Below, piece by piece: positions 9,392 through 19,478 of a stretch of DNA of 64,000 nt; position 1 is the first letter of the stretch, and every line of letters starts with the position of its first letter. The notes under the pieces were generated by a model. The model saw nothing but the letters and a program-made list of their open reading frames with translations, made no database searches and was not told the DNA's origin. A program made the translations under genes and the position numbers. Origin of the DNA: Acidobacteriota bacterium (lineage in GTDB: Bacteria; Acidobacteriota; Terriglobia; Terriglobales; Acidobacteriaceae); NCBI GenBank assembly GCA_003225495.1, contig QIAJ01000128.1, positions 10,674 through 74,673 of the forward strand, in the 5' to 3' direction.

Positions 9392-10138
9392 ATGGCAAGC
9401 ACAGAGTCCAAATCGTCGTTGATCATGCCTGGGGAGGAAACCTCGACCTGTTGGTCGTGCGGCACCATGCGCGCCGTCCACTTCTGCAGCGCATGCGGGA
9501 AAGTGCAACCGCCCGTTCCAGTAGATTACTTCGCATTTTTCGGTTTTCCCAAGAAGCTGAACCTGGATACAGCTGCGCTGCAGAAAGAGTTCTATGCTCT
9601 CAGCCGCCGCCTTCATCCGGACATGTCCGCGCAAGCTGACGGCCAGGAGCGGGAGTGGAGTTTGGAGCAGAGTTCGCTCCTTAACGACGCATATCGAACG
9701 CTGAAAGATCCCATCAAGCGCACGCAATATCTCCTGCGACTGGAAGGCGTGGAGCTCGAGGAACAATCAAAGCAGGCCACCGACAAGGCCCGTGCCTCCG
9801 GCGAATTGAAGAAGCAGGTCGTGCCGCCGGATCTTCTAGAAGAGATGTTTGAGTTGAACATCCAACTGGAAGAGTTGCGCGCGCAGAAGAACTTGGGCGA
9901 AGACGATCCGGCACTGCTTGAAGAAATCGGCAAGGCAAAACTTTCGCTGGAACAAAACCACGACGCCCTGCTGGCCGAACTGAAATCAGATTGGTCCAGG
10001 TGGGATAAAGCGATCGACAAGGTTGATGATCAGGAACGCCTTAAAATCCGCGACCACATGGTTGACGTTCTGAACCGCAGAAATTATGTAAGGAATCTAG
10101 TGCGAGATGTGAACGAAGCAATGGAAAGCCGCCCTTAG
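9392..10138 (+). CDS. hscB: Fe-S co-chaperone HscB with N-terminal tetracysteine domain
   Basis: J-domain YFAFFGFPKKLNLD...LHPD plus CWSC/CSAC upstream. Confidence 0.93.
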   Translation: MASTESKSSLIMPGEETSTCWSCGTMRAVHFCSACGKVQPPVPVDYFAFFGFPKKLNLDTAALQKEFYALSRRLHPDMSAQADGQEREWSLEQSSLLNDAYRTLKDPIKRTQYLLRLEGVELEEQSKQATDKARASGELKKQVVPPDLLEEMFELNIQLEELRAQKNLGEDDPALLEEIGKAKLSLEQNHDALLAELKSDWSRWDKAIDKVDDQERLKIRDHMVDVLNRRNYVRNLVRDVNEAMESRP

Positions 10139-10172
10139 CAACTAGTGCTTAGCAAGAAATGCTGAACTTCAA

Positions 10173-12074
10173 ATGGCCACTGACTACATCGTCGGTATCG
10201 ACCTCGGCACCACGAACTCTCTGGTGGCCTACATGCAGGGGGATTCGCCTGTCGTGATTCCGGGCGAGGATGGTCTGAGTCTGGTGCCGTCCGTGGTTGC
10301 TCTCGACGAAAAGAATCAGATTATCGTCGGGAATGCCGCGCGCAAGTATCTGATCGAAACTCCAGAGCGCGCAGTCTACTCCGTCAAACGTCTGATGGGA
10401 CGCGGCGTCGAAGATATCCAGCAGGAGTTGAAGTTTTTCCCATTCCGTCTCGCCGACGATATGCAGGCGGGGGAAGTGCTTCGCATCAAAGTCGGCGATC
10501 GCACCTATACGCCGCCGGAAATTTCCGCGCACATACTTCGCCAGTTGAAGCGCAACGCCGAACGTTTCTTCGGCGGACCCGTCACTAGGGCAGTCGTCAC
10601 AGTCCCCGCATATTTTAACGACGCGCAGCGCCAGGCGACGAAAGACGCCGGGCGCATCGCCGGCCTCGATGTACTGCGTCTCGTTAACGAGCCAACGGCA
10701 GCTTCACTTGCCTACGGTCTCGACAAGAAGAAAAACGGCATCATCGCGGTCTACGACCTGGGCGGTGGCACGTTCGATATTTCGATTCTCAAGCTGCACG
10801 ATGGCATCTTCGAAGTTATTGCGACCAATGGCGACACACACCTCGGCGGCGACGATATCGACAACCTTCTGATCATGATCGCGCTCGACGATATTCAAGG
10901 CGACTTGAAGCTCGATGTCCGGCGCAATGGCGAAGCGGTTGCCCGCATTCGCAAGGCGGTCATCGAAGCGAAGATTGCGCTTTCATCGCAGCCCTTCACA
11001 AAACTCGACGTTGAATTGCCAGGCGGGCAGCGCTACCAGCGCGAGATCACGCGCGAAGCATTTGAAGAGTTGATCGCCCCAGTCATCCAGCGAACGGTTG
11101 CTCCCAGCACGCAGGCACTGAAAGATTCCGGCCTCAAGCCTGAGCAGATCGACGAAGTCGTGCTCGTCGGCGGATCGACCCGAATTCCGAAAGTCCGGCA
11201 ACTGGTGGAGAAATTATTCGGCCGCACTCCCCACATCGATTTGAATCCTGATGAAGTCGTGGCCCTGGGCGCCGCCGTGCAGGCTCACATTCTCGGCGGT
11301 GGATCAGACATCACGAAAGAAATGCTGCTGCTCGACGTGACCCCTCTTTCTCTCGGAATCGAAGTGGCGGGCGGCGTGACTGACAAAATCATTCTGCGCA
11401 ATTCGACTGTGCCAGCATCGGCCACGCAACACTACACCACCCAGGTAGACGGCCAAACAAACGTCGCCATCCACGTTCTCCAGGGCGAGCGCGAACTCGC
11501 GCGGGATTGCCGGTCGCTGGCCCGTTTTGACCTTAAGGGCATCCCGCCCATGGTTGCAGGGATTCCGCGCATCGAAGTCAAATTTCTGATCGACGCGAAT
11601 GGCATTCTGCAAGTGTCGGCGCGCGAGCAGCGTAGCGGACAGGAAGCTCAAATCGAAGTGCAACCCAGTTACGGCCTGACCGACGAGCAAGTCGAAAGCA
11701 TGCTGCTGGAGTCTTACGACTACGCCGAAGAAGATTTTCGTCAGCGGCAAGTGATTGAAGCCCGGCATGAAGCGGAGACTATTCTCGGAGCATTGGCTAA
11801 GGGCAAGAAGAATCAGGCATGGCGCAATCTGTCGAGCGATGAGCGCCGCCACATCGAAACTCTCGAACGCGCACTCGTGACCGTCAAAGAGGGCGGCGAT
11901 TATCACGCAATCCGCAAGGGTATCGACGTGCTGAATGAAGCCACCACGCACCTCGCTGAAATGATGATGGACACCGCGGTTTCGACCGCGCTCAAGGGCA
12001 AGACAATGGACGAATCCGACCTCGGCGAAGGACCGCAGACGGGTCACCCGGTGGGAAAAGCAGAATTTGAGTAG
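10173..12074 (+). CDS. hscA: Hsp70-class Fe-S chaperone HscA
   Basis: [45 protein letters not shown]. Confidence 0.95.
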   Translation: MATDYIVGIDLGTTNSLVAYMQGDSPVVIPGEDGLSLVPSVVALDEKNQIIVGNAARKYLIETPERAVYSVKRLMGRGVEDIQQELKFFPFRLADDMQAGEVLRIKVGDRTYTPPEISAHILRQLKRNAERFFGGPVTRAVVTVPAYFNDAQRQATKDAGRIAGLDVLRLVNEPTAASLAYGLDKKKNGIIAVYDLGGGTFDISILKLHDGIFEVIATNGDTHLGGDDIDNLLIMIALDDIQGDLKLDVRRNGEAVARIRKAVIEAKIALSSQPFTKLDVELPGGQRYQREITREAFEELIAPVIQRTVAPSTQALKDSGLKPEQIDEVVLVGGSTRIPKVRQLVEKLFGRTPHIDLNPDEVVALGAAVQAHILGGGSDITKEMLLLDVTPLSLGIEVAGGVTDKIILRNSTVPASATQHYTTQVDGQTNVAIHVLQGERELARDCRSLARFDLKGIPPMVAGIPRIEVKFLIDANGILQVSAREQRSGQEAQIEVQPSYGLTDEQVESMLLESYDYAEEDFRQRQVIEARHEAETILGALAKGKKNQAWRNLSSDERRHIETLERALVTVKEGGDYHAIRKGIDVLNEATTHLAEMMMDTAVSTALKGKTMDESDLGEGPQTGHPVGKAEFE

Positions 12075-12083
12075 AACGTGTAG

Positions 12084-12107
12084 GTCGGACACTCCTGTCC
12101 GACGCTT
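12084..12107 (+). repeat. REP-like / hairpin sequence between hscA and fdx
   Basis: GTCGGAC-ACTCCT-GTCCGAC then GCTTTTG. Confidence 0.6.
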
Positions 12108-12159
12108 TTGTATTTGCAGTTGTGCTTGCTGTTAGCCAATATAATTTTCAGGAGCAGCG

Positions 12160-12573
12160 ATGTCGGAAACAAAAACACAAGGTTCTGGAGCCGCGACGGT
12201 GGATGCGCCCGGCGAAAACACGGTCGAAGTCACATTTCTTCCCGAGGGCAAAACCGTAACATTCGAACACGGCAAGTTGCCCTATAAAGATCACGGCAAG
12301 GAGGAGTCTCTTCTCGACGTGGCCCTGAACTTCGGCGTGCACCTCGACCATGCTTGCGGCGGAAATTGTGCCTGCACAACCTGCCACATTTGGGTAAAGG
12401 AAGGCGCCGAGCTGATCTCCGAGATGGACGACGACGAAGCCGACAAACTCGACATGGCCGCCGACCTGCAATTAAACTCGCGTCTCGGATGCCAGGCTGT
12501 GATCAACAAGCCAGGAAAAGTTGTAGTCGAGATACCGGCCTGGAATCGAAACTACGTTTCAGAGACACATTGA
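12160..12573 (+). CDS. fdx: ISC-type 2Fe-2S ferredoxin
   Basis: HACGGNCACTTCHIWV; RLGCQAVI. Confidence 0.95.
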   Translation: MSETKTQGSGAATVDAPGENTVEVTFLPEGKTVTFEHGKLPYKDHGKEESLLDVALNFGVHLDHACGGNCACTTCHIWVKEGAELISEMDDDEADKLDMAADLQLNSRLGCQAVINKPGKVVVEIPAWNRNYVSETH

Positions 12574-12643
12574 AAGGCCGTTGGCGCGAGCATTTGGCAC
12601 TTTGCTTTTTCGGGCCTGAGCCGCTTTCCAAAGGAGCTCCTGC

Positions 12644-12865
12644 ATGCCGAAAGAACTCAGCTGGGAGAATGCCGAGGACATCGGCATTCTGTTATCGGAA
12701 GCCTATCCGGACCTCGATCCGCTCACTGTACGCTTCACGGACCTGCACAAGCACGTCATCGCGCTGCCTGACTTCAAGGATGATCCGAAGAAATCGAACG
12801 AGGGAAAACTCGAAGCCATCCAGATGGCTTGGCACACCGAGTTTCTGGACCGCACGCAAGGCTGA
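12644..12865 (+). CDS. iscX: IscX
   Basis: LSWENAEDIGILLSEAYPDLDPLTVRFTDLHKHVIALPDF. Confidence 0.94.
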   Translation: MPKELSWENAEDIGILLSEAYPDLDPLTVRFTDLHKHVIALPDFKDDPKKSNEGKLEAIQMAWHTEFLDRTQG

Positions 12866-13137
12866 AGTGACCGCCGACCATAAAAGCCTTCCGGCAATTT
12901 ACTTCGCATGTTGTTTATCAATGTTTCTGTGTACTTCCGACTCCCTATCTAACAAACTTTTTACCTTTCCGTGACATCTACCCAACAGAGGCCGACTAGC
13001 CTCCAACTCAAGGCACTGCAAGACGAAGTGCAAACAGCCTTTCGCTTTCTGCGAAGCCGGGGACGATCATTACGCTCTGGTCGTGGCTTCATTGCGAAAG
13101 TACGTCCGCAGGTGCCGTAATAGAAATCCTCCTGGAA

Positions 13138-13167
13138 GGCACGGCACAACACCGTGCCCTTTTTTTG
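13138..13167 (+). terminator. Rho-independent terminator
   Basis: GGCACGG-CACAACA-CCGTGCC then CTTTTTTTG. Confidence 0.7.
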
Positions 13168-13671
13168 CGAATTTCCTCTGACACTTTGGGAGGGAACCTG
13201 GCCGCTCTAGCATCGTCACGACTCGTGAAGCGATGGCGGCAACCAAAAAATCAACTGAAAAATCGAAATACGGAGAACGGATCTGACGACAACGGCCTGG
13301 CGTTTTACGATCAAACAACGGACATACCGGGCTTGCTTTGACTGTGGACGGGAATTCGAGCTGCCGGAATCTTAATCTCGTATGTGAGCTATCTTGCTCA
13401 GACGCACAACTCCGCGGCTGTCATTATCTATTCTCCTGAGTGTGTCGAGGGAGCGGCGAATGCTGATTCGTTGCTCTCATTCTGAGGTCGCCAATCAAGT
13501 CCCTTCGAGCGGCCACATCCAGCCAATCGGCATTTCTTCATCCGTGTGAACACCGCCAAAACTTGCGGCCCGCACGATTCGACACTACAAGCTCTTGAAC
13601 ATTCAAGCAGGGCGACACCTTCAGGCAAGTGAGAGGGACTAGCCCGCGACACAAGGAAGAAGGTCAAAAGT

Positions 13672-13860
13672 ATGCCTTTAATTGAGTTGGTGGAAGTTCT
13701 GATCGTGGTAGGTCTGCTTCTATGGCTGGTAAATCGGTTCATCCCCATGCAGGGATCCGTCAAGTCAATCTTGAACGGCGTAGTGGTAATTGCAGTCGTT
13801 CTCTGGATACTGAATGTTTTTGGTCTCTTTCACTCTCTATCGCGCCTTCGCGTCGGTTAA
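13672..13860 (+). CDS. Thivi_2564-like small membrane protein
   Basis: 62 aa MPLIELVEVLIVVGLLLWLVNRFIPMQGSVKSILNGVVVIAVVLWIL. Confidence 0.75.
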   Translation: MPLIELVEVLIVVGLLLWLVNRFIPMQGSVKSILNGVVVIAVVLWILNVFGLFHSLSRLRVG

Positions 13861-13945
13861 AGGGATTTTCACAAAAACTTACTTAGAGCTGAGAGTTCAA
13901 CCCCAATTGGCAAGGTCACATACAGTAATCACTTAAGGAGACGCC

Positions 13946-15571
13946 TTGAATAATAAGTTTCTGTTAGCCGCCGCACTCACCGTCAGTTTTAGCGCATTCG
14001 CGCAGACCAATTCAGAAACGCCCAAAGTCATCGAGCCGATGGCCTCGACACCCACGTTCCGAGTAAGCGTTGTTAGTCGCAGCGTGGAGGCCGTCAATTA
14101 CCAGCATCGCGGCGGCGCCACAAAGTTGGACTTTGCCGGAACGGACCTGATGCCTAGTGCCAATGGCCAGGCCAAAGTAGAGAGCAAAAAAGGCTACATC
14201 GAAATCGAGGTGGAATTTGGCAATCTGGAAAAGCCCACAACTTTCGGCAACGAGTACCTGACCTACATTCTTTGGGCAATCTCGCCGGAAGGCCGCGCCA
14301 TCAATCTCGGCGAAATATTGGTAGGCGACAACCGCCGCAGCAAAGTGGACGTCACCACTGACTTGCAAGCCTTTGCACTGCTCGTCACGGCCGAACCTTA
14401 TTATGCGGTGCGCGAACCCAGCAACGTCGTCGTGATCGAAAATGTCGTTCGCGCCGACACCAAGGGCACCACCGAATCGTTGAGTGCCAAACATGACTTC
14501 CTGGCACGCGGTGGCTACATCCCCACCGGATATACCTTCGACCCCATAATCCTCAATACCAAGTTACCCTTGGAATTCTTTGAAGCGAGAAATGCCCTGC
14601 GCATCGCCCAATCCGAGGGCGCCGAGAAATATGCCAGCGACAGCTATCAACATGCCGTCAAGCTCATGAACGATGCCGATGAAATGGCAACCAGAAAGAA
14701 CATTGACCGCAAACCATTGATCGCAATCGCGCGGGAAGCCGTCCAGACGGCTGAAGATGCTCGCGCCATTGCAGTCAAGAAAATGGACGATGAGCGTCTT
14801 GCGAACGAACGTCAGGCTTCCACCGACGCGCAGGCAAATTCGCAGAGACAGGCGGATGACGCAACGCGACAGAAAGAGCTAGCCCAATCCGATGCAGCGA
14901 AAGCCGAAACGGCGAAGACTCAGGCGGAGCTGGATGCAGCCAAGGCCCGGACCGAAGCTACGGATGCGCAATCTGCGGCAGCAAGAGCGAAAGCAGAAAT
15001 GGCAGAAAGTCAGGCTGCTTCTGCCAACGCACTTGCTTCGGCCCAGGCAGATGCGGAAAAGTCCCGCTTAGCTGCGCAAGTAGCGCAGACGAGCGTCCAA
15101 CAGGCGGAAGCTGATAAAGCCGCGATGCGCGCACGATTGTCAGAACAATTAAACACCATCCTTCAGACTCGCGACAGCGCGCGCGGTCTGATCGTCAGCA
15201 TGTCCGATGTCTTGTTTGACATCGGGAAATATTCTTTGAAGCCAGGGGCACGCGAGAAACTGGCGAAGGTTGCCGGAATTCTGCTCGCCTACCCCGGACT
15301 CGACATTGAAGTTGGCGGTTACACGGACAATGTGGGCGGCGACCAGATGAATCAAACGCTGTCCGAGAACCGTGCCGGTTCGGTGCGTGACTATCTTGTG
15401 AATCAGGGTGTCGCCACGAATTCGGTGTCAGCCAAAGGCTTTGGCAACACGTTGCCGGTAGCCACGAACGATAACTCCGCCGGCCGACAGCAAAACCGGA
15501 GAGTGGAGCTCCTGGTGTCCGGCGAAGCAATCGGCAACCCCGTCAACGCAACAACCGGAAGCTTGCGCTAG
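13946..15571 (+). CDS. OmpA-family protein with Ala-rich coiled region
   Basis: Signal peptide; C-terminal DIEVGGYTDNVGGDQMNQTLSENRAGSVRDYLVNQGV...NRRVEL. Confidence 0.9.
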   Translation: MNNKFLLAAALTVSFSAFAQTNSETPKVIEPMASTPTFRVSVVSRSVEAVNYQHRGGATKLDFAGTDLMPSANGQAKVESKKGYIEIEVEFGNLEKPTTFGNEYLTYILWAISPEGRAINLGEILVGDNRRSKVDVTTDLQAFALLVTAEPYYAVREPSNVVVIENVVRADTKGTTESLSAKHDFLARGGYIPTGYTFDPIILNTKLPLEFFEARNALRIAQSEGAEKYASDSYQHAVKLMNDADEMATRKNIDRKPLIAIAREAVQTAEDARAIAVKKMDDERLANERQASTDAQANSQRQADDATRQKELAQSDAAKAETAKTQAELDAAKARTEATDAQSAAARAKAEMAESQAASANALASAQADAEKSRLAAQVAQTSVQQAEADKAAMRARLSEQLNTILQTRDSARGLIVSMSDVLFDIGKYSLKPGAREKLAKVAGILLAYPGLDIEVGGYTDNVGGDQMNQTLSENRAGSVRDYLVNQGVATNSVSAKGFGNTLPVATNDNSAGRQQNRRVELLVSGEAIGNPVNATTGSLR

Positions 15572-15609
15572 AAATTAAGACTCGAAATGAGTACCAACGG
15601 AGGTACACC

Positions 15610-16392
15610 TTGAAAGTAATCGGATTCGTCAGCACAGCAGTTCTCTCTTTGACTCTCGGAGTCACGGCTACAGCCTACGCACAAGGCGAGCAGCACGCCG
15701 ACAAGCAAGATCGTCCACGACAACAGCAGGACAAGCCCCAACAAGCCAGGCACGACGAAGGTAAGCCGACCGCCCAGCATGCTCAGGCGCGTCCGGACCA
15801 AGGCAAACACGAGGAACACGCTCAGCAATCGCAGAGACAAAATCAGAATCGATCGCAAGAGCAGGCGCAGCAACAGAAACAGCAGGACCAAAACAAACAC
15901 GAACAGCATGCACAGCAACAGCAGCAAGCTCGAACCATAGAGCGAAACCACGCGCAGCAACAACAAGAACAAACAGCCCAAAGGCACGCTCAACAACAAC
16001 ACAATCAACTGCCACAGCGAACACCAGAACGGCAACGTATTGAACACACCGCCTGGCAACAGCATCGCTCACAGCACTGGGATTCCGATCATCGCACGTG
16101 GCAGCAACGCGGCGGGTACAACGGCTATCGCATTCCTGATGCGCGCTTCCGCGGATATTTGGGCCGTGACCACGGATTCCGTATCTCCGGGCTTCCGTTC
16201 CTGGTTGTAGGCGGATATCCCCGCTTCCAATACAGCGGCTATTGGTTCAGCCCTATTGACCCCTGGCCTGAATACTGGGCGACTGACTGGTACGACACCG
16301 ACGACGTGTATGTCATGTACCTCGACAACGGGTACTACATGTACAACCGAAGATACCCGAGTACAGGGATTGCGATTCGCATCTCTCTGTAA
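15610..16392 (+). CDS. Secreted Q/H-rich low-complexity protein with aromatic C-terminal region
   Basis: Signal peptide MKVIGFVSTAVLSLTLGVTATAYAQ; Q/H/R-rich tract; Tyr/Trp-rich C-terminus. Confidence 0.75.
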   Translation: MKVIGFVSTAVLSLTLGVTATAYAQGEQHADKQDRPRQQQDKPQQARHDEGKPTAQHAQARPDQGKHEEHAQQSQRQNQNRSQEQAQQQKQQDQNKHEQHAQQQQQARTIERNHAQQQQEQTAQRHAQQQHNQLPQRTPERQRIEHTAWQQHRSQHWDSDHRTWQQRGGYNGYRIPDARFRGYLGRDHGFRISGLPFLVVGGYPRFQYSGYWFSPIDPWPEYWATDWYDTDDVYVMYLDNGYYMYNRRYPSTGIAIRISL

Positions 16393-16403
16393 TCGATCTG
16401 CTG

Positions 16404-16428
16404 GGTGCAGCCTCCGAGAGGTTGCACC
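16404..16428 (+). terminator. Stem-loop between the Q/H-rich gene and the DUF3309-like gene
   Basis: GGTGCAGCCT-CCGAG-AGGTTGCACC; no strong U tract. Confidence 0.4.
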
Positions 16429-16459
16429 CTAATAATTGCTGGTTGACGAGGATCAAAAC

Positions 16460-16615
16460 ATGCTTGGAACTCTCTTGGTCGTAGTTCTGGTTCTGGCACT
16501 TCTAGGCGTAATTCCGCGCTGGTCGCATAGTCGACATTGGGGTTATGGCCCGAGCAGTGGGGTAGGGCTGGCTCTCTTCATTGTTGTCATTCTGCTCGTT
16601 CTCGATCGGATTTAA
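16460..16615 (+). CDS. DUF3309-like small membrane protein (51 aa)
   Basis: Translated by hand: MLGTLLVVVLVLALLGVIPRWSHSRHWGYGPSSGVGLALFIVVILLVLDRI; below the size cut-off of the supplied ORF list. Confidence 0.85.
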   Translation: MLGTLLVVVLVLALLGVIPRWSHSRHWGYGPSSGVGLALFIVVILLVLDRI

Positions 16616-16639
16616 TCCAGCGCGAAGAGCCAAATAACG

Positions 16640-16673
16640 GCAGGCGCTCATACCAACAAGAGTGCCTGCTTTT
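16640..16673 (+). terminator. Rho-independent terminator
   Basis: GCAGGCGCTC-ATACCAACAA-GAGTGCCTGC then TTTTC. Confidence 0.75.
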
Positions 16674-16941
16674 CTGGGTCTCGATGCTCCCACGCCGGAA
16701 GATGCTTTCTTATTGCGGCGCGCGTTCGGTGACTGTCGAGCGAGCCTCTCAGCCAGCGAACCCTGAACCTGAAAATCCGGCACACGGGCTGATGGGCCGT
16801 CGGTCATCTATCACGGAGACGCCTTCTTCATGCAAGGTGCCTGCGTAAGTTTTGGCCACCGGTGCGCTTAATACCGCGCCGGAAGCAAGTGGTCGGAATT
16901 TGGTAGTCAGTTGGTAGTCACTTACTGTAAATCGCAGAAAT

Positions 16942-16969
16942 TAAAGTACTGGCGGAGAGGGAGGGATTC
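16942..16969. repeat. att site, left (28-bp direct repeat, displaced tRNA-Ser 3' end)
   Basis: TAAAGTACTGGCGGAGAGGGAGGGATTC identical to 49460-49487. Confidence 0.93.
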
Positions 16970-17318
16970 TATTAACGCCGTTATCTGCAAGTCTCGATCA
17001 ATACTACACTTCGGTGATAATACCCTCTGTTTGAGCGGCCTACAAGCGAATCCGAACTCAGGCTAGGGTTTCTATAGTTCCCCCAATTCACTGTGGTTCC
17101 CAGGAAAACGGTATCACCGGTATCAGTGCTTGAACGCAACGGATCAGTCGGACCAATCAAAGTAAGAAGTCAACCGGCGCGAAGTTACGGTAAGCACCAA
17201 CCATAGCCCAAGTTGGGCGGGTCGGCTGCATTCTCTTCCCTGTCCTACATTACCTATTTAAGGGAGGGGCAATACTCCGCGGTGTCAGTATAATTGGCGG
17301 GCCTGAGGGGGCAGCCGA

Positions 17319-17510
17319 ATGAACTACAAAGACGTTATTAAGGAAATTGATGGTCAGATCAAGCAGCTGGCGGAAGCACGACGAGTACTCGCCGGTCTGA
17401 ACATCCGTGGCAGTGGTAAAGGAGCTAGGAAGATAAGTGCGGCCGGTCGTAGACGTATTGCAGCCGCTCAACGCAAACGTTGGGCAAAGGTCAGAGCGAG
17501 CAAGAAGTGA
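17319..17510 (+). CDS. Small highly basic protein, putative DNA-binding
   Basis: 63 aa ending RKISAAGRRRIAAAQRKRWAKVRASKK. Confidence 0.65.
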   Translation: MNYKDVIKEIDGQIKQLAEARRVLAGLNIRGSGKGARKISAAGRRRIAAAQRKRWAKVRASKK

Positions 17511-17919
17511 GTTAAGTCTCAACGCTAGATGTCGAAGGACGCGGCAATCTTTCCCGAAACCACCGGAGAAGATTTAGCTTATAGCCGCCCCATCTCAATT
17601 CTGCTCAAACGGCGGCGCGCACTCGCTGTTGCTACTTCATCCAAGGGCGACCACGGCCATTTTCCTCTAACCTCTAATATTCCTTTGTCTATCCTTGGCA
17701 TCTTGGCTATTGACATCGTTCAGCCCACACCTTACAGTTGCGACACTTCAGCAAGTTGGCCCATCGAAAATCTGTGCCTGTTCAGTCTTGGGTCCCTCTT
17801 CGCTGCTTCCCTGTAAAGACTAGGTACTGCTCTCCTCTGGAGCGCGGCGAGGAATTGCTTGCCCGACACATTTGTCGGCAGATGCCTGGACTTGCGTTTA
17901 CGGGGAACAGGGGTGAAGG

Positions 17920-19227
17920 ATGGACTGCTTCCAACGTTTAATCGGTATTTGGCTTTGTTGTACATCCATACTCATTAGTCGGGCAGCCGCAGATACAGTC
18001 ATCGCTCTCGACGATGTAACCAATAGCGTCGTCGTTCGACTCAGCGCTTCATCCACGAGCGCTCGTGTTGGGACTCTGCAGCCCGGAGAACAAGCAGATC
18101 TGATTGGTTCAGTTCCGAACTGGCATCATGTCAAGCTAGCAAGCGGAACCCTTGGCTTCGTCTCGAAGCGCTGGACCCGGGTCATTGCAACCTCAACGCC
18201 GCCGGCCGGCGGCGCAGGTAAAACGAACTACACAATCGACGTTGTGGACGTAGGAACGGGCCTGGCGGTGCTTGTTCGCGGTCCGGATTTCACTTTGGTG
18301 TATGACGGCGGGTCCAATGACGATCTTGGCAGAGGGTCCGACAATCGTTTTCTCGCCTATATTCGGTCCGTCGCGCCGACACTCACCACGATTGATCAGC
18401 TCGTTCTCAGCCATCCGCATCGTGACCACGTTGAGCTTCTGCCGGATCTGTTTGCAGCCTATCAAGTGCGTCAAGTCTGGGATTCTGGGCGCGTCAATGA
18501 TATCTGTGGGTACCGGGCCTTTATTACTGCCGTACACGACGAAACCGGTGTTCAGTACCATGACGCGCTGCAGGGCACAGGAACGCAGACGTTCTCATTC
18601 AAGGCAACGACCTGTTACGGAACAGCATTGCCTGCACAGGACGTGCATTTGCCTGTCTCAAGTCGTATCGATAACCTTCCGGTCACTCTGGGCCAGAATG
18701 CGACGATGACAATTCTCCACGCCGACGGTGCAGACTATCCGAGTCCCAACCAAAATAGCCTCGTAGTCCGTCTCGACCTTGGCAACACCCGAATCCTACT
18801 AATGGGGGACGCGGAGGCGGGGGGCCGCCAGAATCCGTCAATGCAGCCGACGACGGACTCTATCGAAGGTCAACTCCTCGCCTGCTGTGTAGCCGATCTT
18901 ATGGCGCGTGTAATGGTTGTCGGACACCATGGCAGCAAGACTTCCTCGCGCCGGGCGCTTCTGAACGCGGTGAACGCGTCGTATTACATCGTTTCTTCTG
19001 GCCCGATGAAGTATGGAACGGTCACCCTCCCTGATCAGGAAGTCATCGATGAGCTCACATCTCGGGGCCAGGTTTTCAGAACAGATGTAAATGACCCTGC
19101 TTGCGCCCTGAATCCGGCAAAAATCGGCCCCGATTCGGATGGGAAAGCAGGCGGCTGCGACAACGTTCAAATCACCATATCTGATACGGATCAGATTCAG
19201 GTTGCTATGCGGCACGACCACGATTAG
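17920..19227 (+). CDS. Exported SH3-domain + ComEC/Rec2-like MBL-fold hydrolase
   Basis: N-terminal signal-like segment, SH3-like VVVRLSASSTSARVGTLQPGEQADLIG...WHHVKL, MBL motif LSHPHRDHVE, later VVGHHGSKTSS. Confidence 0.85.
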   Translation: MDCFQRLIGIWLCCTSILISRAAADTVIALDDVTNSVVVRLSASSTSARVGTLQPGEQADLIGSVPNWHHVKLASGTLGFVSKRWTRVIATSTPPAGGAGKTNYTIDVVDVGTGLAVLVRGPDFTLVYDGGSNDDLGRGSDNRFLAYIRSVAPTLTTIDQLVLSHPHRDHVELLPDLFAAYQVRQVWDSGRVNDICGYRAFITAVHDETGVQYHDALQGTGTQTFSFKATTCYGTALPAQDVHLPVSSRIDNLPVTLGQNATMTILHADGADYPSPNQNSLVVRLDLGNTRILLMGDAEAGGRQNPSMQPTTDSIEGQLLACCVADLMARVMVVGHHGSKTSSRRALLNAVNASYYIVSSGPMKYGTVTLPDQEVIDELTSRGQVFRTDVNDPACALNPAKIGPDSDGKAGGCDNVQITISDTDQIQVAMRHDHD

Positions 19228-19478
19228 TCAGGCGGCCCCAAAAACCTTCCACCCGTTTTCGGAGGCACCGTCGGGCAGCGGAGATCCAAAATGGAGATCC
19301 CGATCGAGAAAGTAATTCCGAATGAACACACTCATTCCTCCAGGCGCCGGATTACAACTCACCAAGGCATTCAACATCAACAATCGGTGAGACATTCTTG
19401 GCAAGTCGGTTCCGCTCGGGCGTCACAGCGGTCGACGACGAAGATCGCGGTCAACACCTTAAAACGAGGAGGTCTATC

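Noticed and set aside
11304-12092. Long antisense ORF opposite hscA (and similar ones at 7045-7692, 7759-8382)
   Set aside because: Antisense to well-recognised isc genes; codon-bias shadow ORFs without recognisable motifs
15568-16072. Two long minus-strand ORFs rich in Leu/Val
   Set aside because: Reverse translation of the CAA/CAG/CAC-rich Q/H tract of the plus-strand gene
17529-17816. 95-aa plus ORF after the small basic protein
   Set aside because: No motif, no SD and non-protein-like composition
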